From positions 186,001 to 250,000 of the forward strand of contig NZ_JHYS01000004.1 in NCBI RefSeq assembly GCF_000688255.1: a stretch of DNA of 64,000 nucleotides, read 5' to 3'. The notes beneath the pieces were generated by a model. The model was not told where the DNA came from. It made no database searches and saw only the letters and a list, made by a program, of their open reading frames with translations. The stretch comes from Simplicispira psychrophila DSM 11588. Lineage in GTDB: Bacteria; Pseudomonadota; Gammaproteobacteria; Burkholderiales; Burkholderiaceae_C. The first letter of the stretch is position 1; the number at the start of each line of letters is the position of its first letter. The position numbers were made by a program, and so were the translations under genes. Positions 54,527 through 62,524 of this stretch are shown in pieces.

Positions 54527-54655
54527 GCGCTTCGCGCGCAAAGGTCATGACGTGGTCTAGTTCGGCGCGGATGCCGATCCCTTCAGCGACGGCGTGGGTC
54601 AGCAAGGTCTGGCCATTGGCCAAACGCAGGATGTAGAGAAACTCTGAGTCGCGCA
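54527..54655 (-). pseudogene. Fragment of an ABC-transporter ATPase gene (C-terminal domain, fbpC-like)
   Basis: On the minus strand this encodes SEFLYILRLANGQTLLTHA...GIRAELDHVMTFAREA, closely matching the last 45 or so residues of the intact ATPase ending at 62525 (SEFLYTLRLASGQTLLAHV...GIRAELDHVVTFAREA). Seven residues are deleted in the middle and the matching stop codon is gone. Only the tail of the C-terminal accessory domain is left; there is no ATPase core. It is the remnant of a second copy or a duplicated piece. Confidence 0.85.
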
Positions 54656-55030
54656 ATGTGAAGCCCATCGCGGTTGTGGTGACCTTTTTGTAGATAGCGT
54701 GCGAATGGCCCGTTATGCCCCGTTATGCCCCGTTGCGGCCACTCGCTGCTTGCCCACCAATGTCAGGAATGCTGCGATAGCTGCCCTTCAACGTGGCAAA
54801 GTGCTGAGGCAACAGGCTCCTGCGAGCGAAGACGTGTGCGTCGACATCGTTTTACGTGTTCTATTGAAAAATAGGATGGCACAAATTAGCTATATGGTTC
54901 GCCGCCACTGTTCATGAAGTGAAAAATTAATCTTGTCTGATGAGTTCGTTTTACTACCAGATTCGATCATTTGAGATGCTTACCCCCGTGAAACCAATCG
55001 CACTGTAGATAGGAAATTTCCTCTTGTTAA
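54656..55030. other. Gene-free region left of the LysR gene
   Basis: About 375 bp, AT-rich to the right, with no supported gene. It holds nearly three tandem copies of the 10-mer ATGCCCCGTT at about 54706-54735. An open frame of 72 codons at 54699-54917 has no ribosome site or recognisable domain and is not called. Confidence 0.5.
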
Positions 55031-55945
55031 TCAGTCAGGAGCATTCCCCGACAAAAGTCCTTGTACCTCGGCAATAAGTTCTACCAAAAGGTCAGCAACC
55101 AAGCGCACCCGCGGCGAGCGCCGGACATCGGGGTGCACGACCAGCCAGAGCTGTCGCAATGTCGAATCAACTGGTGCAGGCACAGAACACAAACCGCTGT
55201 CGTTTACCGCGAGAAAATGCGGGAGCACCGCTACACCTAGTCCCGAGCGCGCCGCATTGAGCAAGGCCGCAAGGTCATTACTCCGGAAGATGAAACGTCG
55301 TCCGTTAGCGATGCGATTGAGCCATTGCTGCTGCGCTACCTGACGCAGGCTCTCGTCATAGCCGAGAAACTCCCAATCTGCCTCAGGCTGCGTTGTATAT
55401 CCATGAGCGGCATAGAGCCCGTAGCTCAATTCGCCAATAGAACGTGCGGTCAGCCCTGGCGCCGATGGCCGTGATAAGCGGATAGCTAGATCAGCTTCGC
55501 CTCTGGCGAGATGTGCATCACGGATATCACCGACGATTTCCAAATTGATATTCCGCCATCGTTCTCGCATTGCAGCCAGACGCGGCACAAGCAAATGGCT
55601 GGCAAGAACAGGCGGTGCTGATACCCGGACGGTGCCGTGCAATGAAGAAACTCCCAAAGCTGCCCGCGCAAACCCCTGAGCTTCATCATCAAGCCGGCTA
55701 GCTTGGGTGACCAGCGTCTCTCCCTCCTGCGTCAATGACCAGGCTTTAGGCAAGCGATCAAAGAGCTTGATGCCAAGTGACAGTTCTAGGGCCTCGACCC
55801 GTCTAGCTACTGTCGAGTGTTCGACCTTGAGTAACCTTGCCGTCCCTGAAAGGCTGCCGATGCGCGCCAATTCAAGAAAGTAGCGAATGTCGTCCCATTG
55901 CAGGCGGCGGAGCTCACCGTTAATGCTATCTGTGTTTTTTTGCAC
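55031..55945 (-). CDS. LysR-family transcriptional regulator
   Basis: A 304-residue regulator. The winged helix-turn-helix is at WDDIRYFLELARIGSLSGTARLLKVEHSTVARRVEALE, followed by a LysR substrate-binding domain (VRVSAPPVLASHLLVP, RGEADLAIRLSRPSAPGL, GVAVLPHFLA). No ATG is available near the start; GTG at 55945 is chosen because the alternative TTG at 55960 touches the operator-like palindrome. It is divergent from a quinone oxidoreductase gene, the classic arrangement for a LysR regulator and its target. The effector is unknown. Confidence 0.88.
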   Translation of the reverse strand: MQKNTDSINGELRRLQWDDIRYFLELARIGSLSGTARLLKVEHSTVARRVEALELSLGIKLFDRLPKAWSLTQEGETLVTQASRLDDEAQGFARAALGVSSLHGTVRVSAPPVLASHLLVPRLAAMRERWRNINLEIVGDIRDAHLARGEADLAIRLSRPSAPGLTARSIGELSYGLYAAHGYTTQPEADWEFLGYDESLRQVAQQQWLNRIANGRRFIFRSNDLAALLNAARSGLGVAVLPHFLAVNDSGLCSVPAPVDSTLRQLWLVVHPDVRRSPRVRLVADLLVELIAEVQGLLSGNAPD

Positions 55946-55959
55946 AGTAGATGCTAGCA

Positions 55960-55981
55960 ATTTGAGAATTGATAGTCAAAT
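55960..55981. promoter_or_regulatory. LysR-type operator between divergent genes
   Basis: Perfect palindrome ATTTGA-N10-TCAAAT, containing T-N11-A spacing, midway between the LysR gene and the oxidoreductase gene. It lies just upstream of a TATAAG-like -10 near 55989. Confidence 0.65.
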
Positions 55982-56029
55982 TTGATAAATATAAGATTCG
56001 CTGGCCCGTTCAAAGACCAGGAAAACAAA

Positions 56030-57037
56030 ATGCCAAAGCTTGAATCCGTCCTTGACTCCTCAGCCGCTTCCCAGATTGTCATCCGCCAATATGGTGATGC
56101 ATCGGCACTGACCGCAGTTGAGGTTTCGCTTCCACCGCCAGCAGCCGGCGAAATCCGCGTACGCCATACCGCTATCGGTGTGAACTATGTCGACATCTAC
56201 CATCGGACCGGCCTCTACGCGCTGCCAGCGTTGCCGGCAGTTCTTGGTGTCGAGGCGGCCGGGGTCATTGAAGCCCTTGGGCCGAATGTCGATAGTTTGC
56301 ATGTCGGCCAACGTATCGCCTACGCCGGGCTACCTACCGGTAGCTATGCCAGCGCCCGCAACCTGCCAGCCTGCAAGGCCATCCCACTGCCTGACGACGT
56401 CGCCGACGATGCAGTTGCCAGCCTACTTTTGCGGGGCATTACCGCCCACATGTTGCTGACCTACGTTTATCCCCTGAAAGCCGGCGATACCGTACTCGTG
56501 CACGCTGCTGCGGGTGGCCTTGGATTGGTCCTCGTCCAGTGGGCAAAATCGATGGGCGCCCGCGTTATAGGCACGGTCAGCACGCAAGCAAAGGCGGAAT
56601 TGGCGATCGAACACGGCCTCGACCACGCCATACGCTATCGAGCAGAAGACTTCGTTGCGGCTGCGAAAGCTCTGACCGATGGGCAAGGCGTCGATTACGC
56701 CATTGATGGCATTGGTGGCAAGACGCTGATTGACAGCTTAGGTTGCGTGCGACCCTACGGCATGATCGCCAGTGTCGGGCAGGTGGCAGGCGACCCCGGT
56801 CCGCTTGATATTGCATTGCTCGGCCCAGCGCGTTCAGTAGCTCTCTCACGACCAGGGGTCATGCGTTTCATGACAGATAGGGCACGTTATCGAGAAGGCG
56901 CGCTAGCCACCATCAGGCAGTTACAAAATGGCCTGCGTCCAACCATCGACGCGATCATGCCCTTAAGCCAAGCAGAACAAGCACATCGTAGATTGGAGTC
57001 CGGCGCAACCGTCGGTTCCGTCCTCCTGCGCCCCTAA
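56030..57037 (+). CDS. NADPH:quinone oxidoreductase family protein
   Basis: A 335-residue zinc-independent medium-chain dehydrogenase of the QOR (zeta-crystallin-like) group. It shows GVNYVDIYHRTGLY, the nucleotide-binding VLVHAAAGGLGLVLVQWAK and GKTLIDSLGCVRPYG; zinc-binding cysteines of alcohol dehydrogenases are absent. Such enzymes reduce quinones or enals with NADPH. AGGAAAA precedes ATG 56030 and an upstream TTG at 55982 is unlikely. First gene of a five-gene accessory block controlled, it seems, by the LysR protein. Confidence 0.88.
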   Translation: MPKLESVLDSSAASQIVIRQYGDASALTAVEVSLPPPAAGEIRVRHTAIGVNYVDIYHRTGLYALPALPAVLGVEAAGVIEALGPNVDSLHVGQRIAYAGLPTGSYASARNLPACKAIPLPDDVADDAVASLLLRGITAHMLLTYVYPLKAGDTVLVHAAAGGLGLVLVQWAKSMGARVIGTVSTQAKAELAIEHGLDHAIRYRAEDFVAAAKALTDGQGVDYAIDGIGGKTLIDSLGCVRPYGMIASVGQVAGDPGPLDIALLGPARSVALSRPGVMRFMTDRARYREGALATIRQLQNGLRPTIDAIMPLSQAEQAHRRLESGATVGSVLLRP

Positions 57038-57058
57038 TTCATAAATTCGAGGTTATCG

Positions 57059-57343
57059 ATGTTATTTCTCATCCTGCTTGACTACGTGCGCCCTTTGGCC
57101 GAAGTTGAACTTCACATCGCCGAGCATCGCGCATTTCTGACCCACCATTACGCGGCGGGCCACTTTTTACTTTCGGGAAGGAAAGAGCCCCGGACTGGTG
57201 GCGTCATTCTCGCCCGGGCCACCTCGTTGGACGAGGTGACGCAATGGATTGCCGACGACCCCTTTCGTAAGTCCGGAGTCGCGAGTTACGAAATCATTGC
57301 TTGGGAAGCAACCATGGTAGCGGAAGGTATGCCGAAATTCTGA
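57059..57343 (+). CDS. YciI family protein
   Basis: A 94-residue ferredoxin-like-fold protein of the YciI family: MLFLILLDYVRPLAEVELHIAEHRAFL with the conserved histidine region, LLSGRKEPRTGGVIL and the FRKSGVASYEIIAW tail. Some relatives act as hydrolases or dehydrochlorinase-like enzymes, but function here is open. It follows the oxidoreductase by 21 bases with a GAGG ribosome site and is very likely co-transcribed. Confidence 0.87.
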   Translation: MLFLILLDYVRPLAEVELHIAEHRAFLTHHYAAGHFLLSGRKEPRTGGVILARATSLDEVTQWIADDPFRKSGVASYEIIAWEATMVAEGMPKF

Positions 57344-57574
57344 CAGCGAGAGGTCGGCCAATGACAAATTTTGCACAGCCGATCAGCCACGTGGGTGCGA
57401 CGACAAACGCAGCGCTACTTTGTGCTACCCGATAGAGTCTATTCATGCTTGGCGCATTTATCCTAATCTTGTTTTTTCGTAGTATTTCATTTTCTTCCAT
57501 GCGGAATACGATCGCGGCATATTATTAACTCAAAGTCTCATCGCGAGCATGGACTGTATTGAAGAGGAGTCGTC

Positions 57575-58057
57575 ATGAAATCCAATCACTTATTGCCGGT
57601 TGCAATCGAAGCGTTGTCGGCTTCAATTCGGACTGTACCCTCGAATTACCCGCAAGAATTCGCCAAACGAATGCATGGCAGGGAAAAGCGGCCGCTGGGA
57701 TCTTTGTTTGGTATCGATAACTTCGGTGTAAATCTGACCATGCTGCTCCCAGGTGCGATCTCCGCACTCCGCCATGGCCATTCACGTCAAGACGAGTTTG
57801 TCTATGTGCTTCAAGGCACTCCAACACTGCGCACCGATGAGGGCGACACCCTACTGGCACCCGGCATGTGCGCAGGTTTCCCAGCGAGAACGGGCAACGG
57901 ACATCAATTGCTGAACCTCTCCAATGAAGAGTGCGTCTATCTCGAAGTTGGCGACCGTTCGAGTGGAGACGAGGTGTATTACCCCGATGACGATCTGCAG
58001 GCGATTTTGCTAGACGGGCGTTGGCAGTTCACCCATAAGGACGGGACTCCTTACTGA
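57575..58057 (+). CDS. Cupin-domain protein
   Basis: A 160-residue single-domain cupin. Motif 1 is ALRHGHSRQDEFVYVLQG, with two histidines and a glutamate for metal binding; motif 2 (GMCAGFPARTGNGHQLLN) supplies another histidine. AGAGGAG lies upstream of the ATG. Cupins of this type can be dioxygenases, isomerases or sensors; no substrate can be named. Separated from YciI by 231 bp, so it may have its own promoter. Confidence 0.82.
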   Translation: MKSNHLLPVAIEALSASIRTVPSNYPQEFAKRMHGREKRPLGSLFGIDNFGVNLTMLLPGAISALRHGHSRQDEFVYVLQGTPTLRTDEGDTLLAPGMCAGFPARTGNGHQLLNLSNEECVYLEVGDRSSGDEVYYPDDDLQAILLDGRWQFTHKDGTPY

Positions 58058-58087
58058 TTTTTAGATTGCACTTCAATGGAATAAAAA

Positions 58088-58399
58088 ATGACAGTTTTTC
58101 GCGCCAAAGATTTCAGTGCCGAGCGAGCTTGGGATTCACTCGATATTGCACAAATGAACGGCATCTCCGTTCGCATGCATTGGACGGATCAGCCCTACAG
58201 CTGGCATGTCAACGATGGACAAGAGGTATTTGCAATACTTGATGGGCAGGTACAAATGCATGTCAGGCGGGCAGACCAAAAGGAAGTATTCGATTTACAG
58301 ACCGGTGACGTTTTTTTTGCTGACGTTGGTTGCGAGCACTTAGCTTATCCGCAGGGTGAGGCACGTATTTTGGTAGTCGAACACGTCGGATCTAAATAA
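58088..58399 (+). CDS. Small cupin-domain protein
   Basis: A 103-residue cupin starting MTVFRAKDFSAERAWDSLD; the barrel includes SWHVNDGQEVFAILDGQVQM and GDVFFADVGCEHLAYPQG. Histidines at the usual metal positions are partly kept (H in SWHVND and CEHLAYP). It is 30 bases after the previous cupin and on the same transcript. It is followed by insertion-sequence debris, so the right end of the block is a breakpoint. Confidence 0.8.
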   Translation: MTVFRAKDFSAERAWDSLDIAQMNGISVRMHWTDQPYSWHVNDGQEVFAILDGQVQMHVRRADQKEVFDLQTGDVFFADVGCEHLAYPQGEARILVVEHVGSK

Positions 58400-58464
58400 C
58401 TGGCGAGCCTCAACATTCGTCGAAAAAGACAAGTGCTGATGAATCCTGGGGCGTGTTATTAAAG

Positions 58465-58657
58465 TCAATGGAGCCATTTCATGGCGCCCACCAAGCAGGC
58501 GATGCTGAGAAAGCGGGAATCAAGTTTCTCATAGCGCGTTGCCACACTTCGGTAGACTTTCATATGCTGAAACAGGTTCTCCACCAAATGGCGCGCCCGG
58601 TACTTGAGCGTATCAAACGCTCTTTTTTCTTTGAGATTGGCCTTGGGTGGAATGACT
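58465..58657 (-). pseudogene. C-terminal remnant of an IS5/IS427-type transposase
   Basis: On the minus strand 63 codons before a TGA read PPKANLKEKRAFDTLKYRAR, then LVENLFQHMKVYRSVATRYE and a final ACLVGAMKWLH, the typical tail of IS5-family DDE transposases (catalytic glutamate in LVENLF, RVATRYEKL-like block). The rest of the gene is missing; the break coincides with the left inverted repeat of the 58658-58853 element. Confidence 0.82.
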
Positions 58658-58853
58658 CATCCCATTACACACAACTCATAGCTGCGTGCGGGCAAAGTGG
58701 GTAGCCGCTCGGCCAACAGCACCGAACGTGCGTTCAGGCGCGGATCGCCCAGCTTCAAGGTCTTGAATTCGTCTTGCGCCCAGCGCATGAAAGGCCTGCC
58801 TGAATGAAAAAGTGCCTATGGGAGCGCATCGGGGAGTTGTGTGTAATGGGATG
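58658..58853 (-). mobile_element. 196-bp MITE-like derivative of an IS4-family element
   Basis: Bounded by perfect 20-bp inverted repeats CATCCCATTACACACAACTC (58658-58677 and complement at 58834-58853). Inside, on the minus strand from ATG 58788, is the start of an IS4/Tn5-like transposase (MRWAQDEFKTLKLGDPRLNA), which runs straight into the left repeat, so the centre of the gene is deleted. No matching target duplication is seen. It abuts the IS5-type remnant. Confidence 0.8.
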
Positions 58854-58862
58854 GGGTTAGGG

Positions 58863-58893
58863 AGGCTGCCTCAACTTTTAGGCAGCCTTGTTT
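58863..58893. terminator. Possible terminator hairpin
   Basis: AGGCTGCCT (58863-58871) pairs with AGGCAGCCT (58880-58888). T-rich sequence follows only on the plus strand; the nearest coding gene is the minus-strand metallo-hydrolase ending at 58896. Confidence 0.45.
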
Positions 58894-58895
58894 CA

Positions 58896-59804
58896 TTAGA
58901 ACTTCATGGACTCACCATCTTCAGGAATCATCACCCGATCCTGAATTTTGTTTTCTTGCACAAAGGCGCGCAATTCCTTGCGGCTGAGCGACATGTGGTT
59001 CACGACATCCATATGTACAGCCACGATGGCCGCCTTGGGCGCTGCCTTGGTGGCCTGTAGGGTGTCCTGCTTGCCCATGATGATGGGATGCTCCTCAAAA
59101 CCACTCATGAGCGCGCTTCCCGTGTTCAGGATCACCACGTCTGGCTTGTGCTGCTTCAATGCTTGATCCACTTCCTGGCGCCATACGGTGTCGCCGGCGA
59201 CATAGACCGTTTTGGCTTTGGGCGCAGAAAACACGACGCCCATGACGGGGCCCATTGCTTCAGCACGTGCAGGGTCTGCAAACCACAAATCACTGCCGTG
59301 CTGGCCACCGGTCTTGCTCAGTTTCACGCCGTTGAACGTGGTTGTGCCCTTGAGGACACGCACATCCTTGAAGCCTTGACCCCGAATTGTTTTGGCATCC
59401 ACGTCGTTTTGCACAAACACCGGCATGTTCTTAGGAATCTGCTGTTGCGCAGCTTCGTCCCAGTGATCTGTGTGGGTGTGGGTCACCACGACGGCTTCGA
59501 CGCTATTCAACACGTCATCGACCGAGAAAGGCAGGTCTGCCAATGGGTTGCGCAACTCGCTGCGGTAGGTGCCTGGAAAGCCCGGGAAGGCGCCCTTGGG
59601 TGAGAGCATGGGATCGACCAGAAACGTAGTGCCTGAGAAATCGATCTTGACGGTGGCATTTCGTATCAGCTGGACTGTGACAGCGTCGGCTACAGGCGTT
59701 GTAGCTGCAAAAGAGCTGGTGCCGGAGTAGGCTGTGCCGCAGGCGACAAGCAGTGCGATGCCACCCAGGGCTACGGCACTGCGCAAAGGGTTAAAGACTT
59801 TCAT
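58896..59804 (-). CDS. MBL-fold metallo-hydrolase, predicted lipoprotein
   Basis: A 302-residue protein. The signal sequence ends in the lipobox LLVACG (Cys 22), so it is probably anchored to a periplasmic membrane face. The beta-lactamase-fold metal motif is VVTHTHTDHWDE; further histidines are in SKTGGQHGSD and VHMDVVNHM, and an acidic ligand in VYVAGDTVW. The arrangement is like UlaG-type hydrolases. The substrate is unknown. ATG at 59804 follows a purine-rich site. It is divergent from an AraC/GlxA-type regulator which may control it. Confidence 0.86.
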   Translation of the reverse strand: MKVFNPLRSAVALGGIALLVACGTAYSGTSSFAATTPVADAVTVQLIRNATVKIDFSGTTFLVDPMLSPKGAFPGFPGTYRSELRNPLADLPFSVDDVLNSVEAVVVTHTHTDHWDEAAQQQIPKNMPVFVQNDVDAKTIRGQGFKDVRVLKGTTTFNGVKLSKTGGQHGSDLWFADPARAEAMGPVMGVVFSAPKAKTVYVAGDTVWRQEVDQALKQHKPDVVILNTGSALMSGFEEHPIIMGKQDTLQATKAAPKAAIVAVHMDVVNHMSLSRKELRAFVQENKIQDRVMIPEDGESMKF

Positions 59805-59970
59805 GGGGGTTTCCTTTTCAATCATTTGCTGATGGCGCGCAATGGAGATTTCCGTTTTGCGTTGGGGTCAATTTTGCGGATGGACAGGGTTTTGCACCAT
59901 TGGCCCAAATGACATCCATAGATATAATTGGGCCATTCTTTCTTTATTGAAACTTGTTTCTGGAGACTCC

Positions 59971-60966
59971 ATGCAGCCCGTCCGTGTCGCAGTGCTTGCT
60001 TTCGAGGGTGTCAGCCTTTTTCACCTTTCGGTGCCGGGCATCGTGTTCGGCGTGGCGCCAGCACCCAGCGGACTGCCGCCGTACGAAGTGCGGTACTGCG
60101 CGCCGACGCCCGGCCGTGTGCGCTGCGACCAAGGCATGGAGATTGAGGTGCCAGGCGGCCTTGACGCTATGGACGATGCCGACCTTGTCATTGTTCCTGC
60201 GTGGAACCATCCCGAAGACGTTGCCCCCGCTGTTCTGACCGATGCACTGCGCAACGCCCACACTCGCGGTTCCCAGGTTGTCGGCCTGTGCCTGGGCGCC
60301 TTCGTGCTGGGGGATGCAGGCTTGTTGGACGGGCGCCGCGCGACGACCCATTGGGCCTGTCGTGACCTCTTTGCCGAGCGCTTTCCGCTGGCTCACTTCC
60401 TCCCGGACGTGCTGTATGTGGACGACGACAACATCATGACGTCTGCCGGGACGGTCGCTGCGATTGACTGCTGCCTGAACCTTGTGCGTCAGCGTCATGG
60501 CGCGGACGTTGCCAACCGCGTGGCGAGGCTGCTGGTGACTCCGCCGCACCGCCAAGGCGGACAGGCGCAATACATCGAGCAGCCGGTGCCTGCACTGCCC
60601 AGCGAGAACCGTTTACCGGGCGTGCTGGAGTGGGCACGCGAGCATTTGTCAGAGCCGCTGTCGCTGGATGCACTGGCCGACATAGCGCGCATGAGTCGGC
60701 GAACCTTCACCCGACGTTTTCGTGAGGCCACGGGCACTACCTTCGTCAAGTGGCTGGCTGCCGAGCGGATTGTGCGGGCGCAGCAGTTGCTGGAAACCAC
60801 GGATTTGTCGATGGAGCGCGTTGCGACCGAGGTGGGCTTTGGCGCCGCGCTGTCCCTGCGTCAGCACTTTGCAAGTCAGCTACACACTTCACCCTCTGCA
60901 TATAGGCGTCTCTTTTGTGAACGCCAACAAGGCGCTTTGAACGCCCCGATCACCAGAGATAGCTGA
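59971..60966 (+). CDS. GlxA-family AraC-type transcriptional regulator
   Basis: A 331-residue regulator made of a DJ-1/PfpI-like N-terminal domain (about 1-190; VVGLCLGAFVLGDAGLLDGR carries the nucleophile-elbow cysteine position) and a C-terminal pair of AraC helix-turn-helix motifs (LSLDALADIARMSRRTFTRR and LETTDLSMERVATEVGFGAA). The TGGAGA before ATG 59971 fixes the start; an upstream open extension is ignored. The likely target is the divergent metallo-hydrolase gene. Confidence 0.88.
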   Translation: MQPVRVAVLAFEGVSLFHLSVPGIVFGVAPAPSGLPPYEVRYCAPTPGRVRCDQGMEIEVPGGLDAMDDADLVIVPAWNHPEDVAPAVLTDALRNAHTRGSQVVGLCLGAFVLGDAGLLDGRRATTHWACRDLFAERFPLAHFLPDVLYVDDDNIMTSAGTVAAIDCCLNLVRQRHGADVANRVARLLVTPPHRQGGQAQYIEQPVPALPSENRLPGVLEWAREHLSEPLSLDALADIARMSRRTFTRRFREATGTTFVKWLAAERIVRAQQLLETTDLSMERVATEVGFGAALSLRQHFASQLHTSPSAYRRLFCERQQGALNAPITRDS

Positions 60967-61152
60967 CAGAAAGTCATGCCGCATCGAATGAGCTGTTGAG
61001 GTATGTGCGGACGCTCCAGTGCCAAGCTCGAATCGATGGACTGGCGCAGGGAGCGCGCATGGGCGCTGTAGTAATGGCCATGCCCCAATCCAGAGGGCGG
61101 CGGTAAGCACCTCTCGCCTGCAGATGGGGCCGTTGCTATGCTCAGTCGATAT

Positions 61153-61250
61153 AAAAAATCATAGCTAATAGCGCTCGTATTTATTGGTTTTCAGATGTTT
61201 TTTATATTGAACTCCAATAAGAGCACGCGCTAGTAGCTCACTTTTTAGAT
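61153..61250. repeat. Dispersed intergenic repeat, two inverted copies (11 and 12)
   Basis: ATAGCTAATAGCGCTCGTA (from 61162, plus strand), and AGCACGCGCTAGTAGCT (about 61222-61238), the opposite orientation, 60 bp apart. The rest of the 297-bp gap 60967-61263 shows no gene. Confidence 0.6.
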
Positions 61251-61263
61251 GACGGCTTATTTT

Positions 61264-62430
61264 TTACGCCGGTGTTAGCGCCCATTCGACCCGGTTGCGC
61301 CCAGCGGTTTTGCCACGGTAAAGGGCTTCGTCGGCTTGCCGCATGGCTTCTTCGAAAGCATGCGTACCCGTGAATGGGTGCGACATCCCAATCGTGATCG
61401 TGCAGCGCAAAGGATGGTCGATGCCGGTGACGCAGAGCACCTGATTTTCGATGGCTGCGCGCAAGCGCTCCGCCAAGTGCAGGGCTTCCTGAGCGTCGAT
61501 ATCCAGGCAGATGGCGACAAACTCTTCTCCGCCAATACGGCTTGCCAGGTCGCCACTGCGCACCGTGGTACGTAGTACCTTTGCCACCTGACACAGCAGC
61601 GCATCTCCGGTGGGGTGGCCATAGGTATCGTTGACGTGCTTGAAGTGGTCGATGTCCAAAATCAACAAGTGCGCAGGCATGGCTTTGCGGGAATTGAAAT
61701 GCCGCTGCAGCCTTTCTGTCAGCCCACGGCGGTTGCGTAACTGCGTCATCGGATCGCGCGCAGCCACGTCGCGCAGCTCATCCGTCAGGCGGCGCAGCAC
61801 CAGCCACACCATGGATGGCGGCAACACCGTGGCCAGCGAGGACATATAGATGTAGAACACCATCTGAAAATTCCGATCCATCTGCAATGCCTCCAAACCG
61901 CCATCCAGCAGCTTCCAGAGCTTGAGTGCGTTGAGCACGCAGATGCCGCTGATGAGGAGAGCAAAAAATACCATTTCTCCATATAAATCTTTGGCAAAGG
62001 TGCGCACGCCATAGACCACGGTGAGAGTCATGGCGAAGAAAAGCAGTGCCGCCATGCCTGACAGCATGGCGTAACGGGCGACCGGGCCCAGGCTCCATTG
62101 CACCAGTACTTGCGCCGCAGCGTACGCCACGGAAAATGCGACCAGTGGACGCCACCAAGGGAAGGAATACCCAAAAAAACGCATGGCACCCAACCAATAG
62201 GCAATGGGCGCGGCCAAGGTGAGGATGTGATTGAACACACTCATCACGCTCCAAGCGGGGCCTCCTTCTATCAGTTGCAGCGCATAGGCCAAACCCAAGA
62301 GGAGGTTGCCTAAGGCAAATAAATCCATCCCCATTTTGTTGCCCTGCAGGCGTTTGCCGATAAGCAAAAACATCACCGAAAAGCACAGCAAGTGCGCGCA
62401 CAGCATGCCAACAAGAATAGTTGCAACCAT
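61264..62430 (-). CDS. Membrane-bound diguanylate cyclase (GGDEF)
   Basis: A 388-residue protein. Six or so membrane helices occupy residues 1-215 without a recognised sensor name. The catalytic domain follows: LLILDIDHFKHVNDTYGH, then the active-site loop GGEEF at 300-304, with the inhibitory-site RxxD (RSGD, 291-294) five residues before it. It is therefore expected to make cyclic di-GMP and be product-inhibited. GAGGT precedes the ATG. No EAL domain. A link to the type IV pilus or matrix genes in the window is possible but unshown. Confidence 0.92.
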   Translation of the reverse strand: MVATILVGMLCAHLLCFSVMFLLIGKRLQGNKMGMDLFALGNLLLGLAYALQLIEGGPAWSVMSVFNHILTLAAPIAYWLGAMRFFGYSFPWWRPLVAFSVAYAAAQVLVQWSLGPVARYAMLSGMAALLFFAMTLTVVYGVRTFAKDLYGEMVFFALLISGICVLNALKLWKLLDGGLEALQMDRNFQMVFYIYMSSLATVLPPSMVWLVLRRLTDELRDVAARDPMTQLRNRRGLTERLQRHFNSRKAMPAHLLILDIDHFKHVNDTYGHPTGDALLCQVAKVLRTTVRSGDLASRIGGEEFVAICLDIDAQEALHLAERLRAAIENQVLCVTGIDHPLRCTITIGMSHPFTGTHAFEEAMRQADEALYRGKTAGRNRVEWALTPA

Positions 62431-62524
62431 GGAGACCTCAATGGGGGCAAGGAGAGGCTGATTGTCCGGTGTAACGGCGGGTAATCAAGCCGGGCAATCC
62501 CCGGTAGCGCTGGTTTTGCGCTTT

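Noticed and set aside
54699-54917. 72-codon plus-strand open frame
   Set aside because: Contains the ATGCCCCGTT tandem units, lacks a ribosome site and resembles no protein family.
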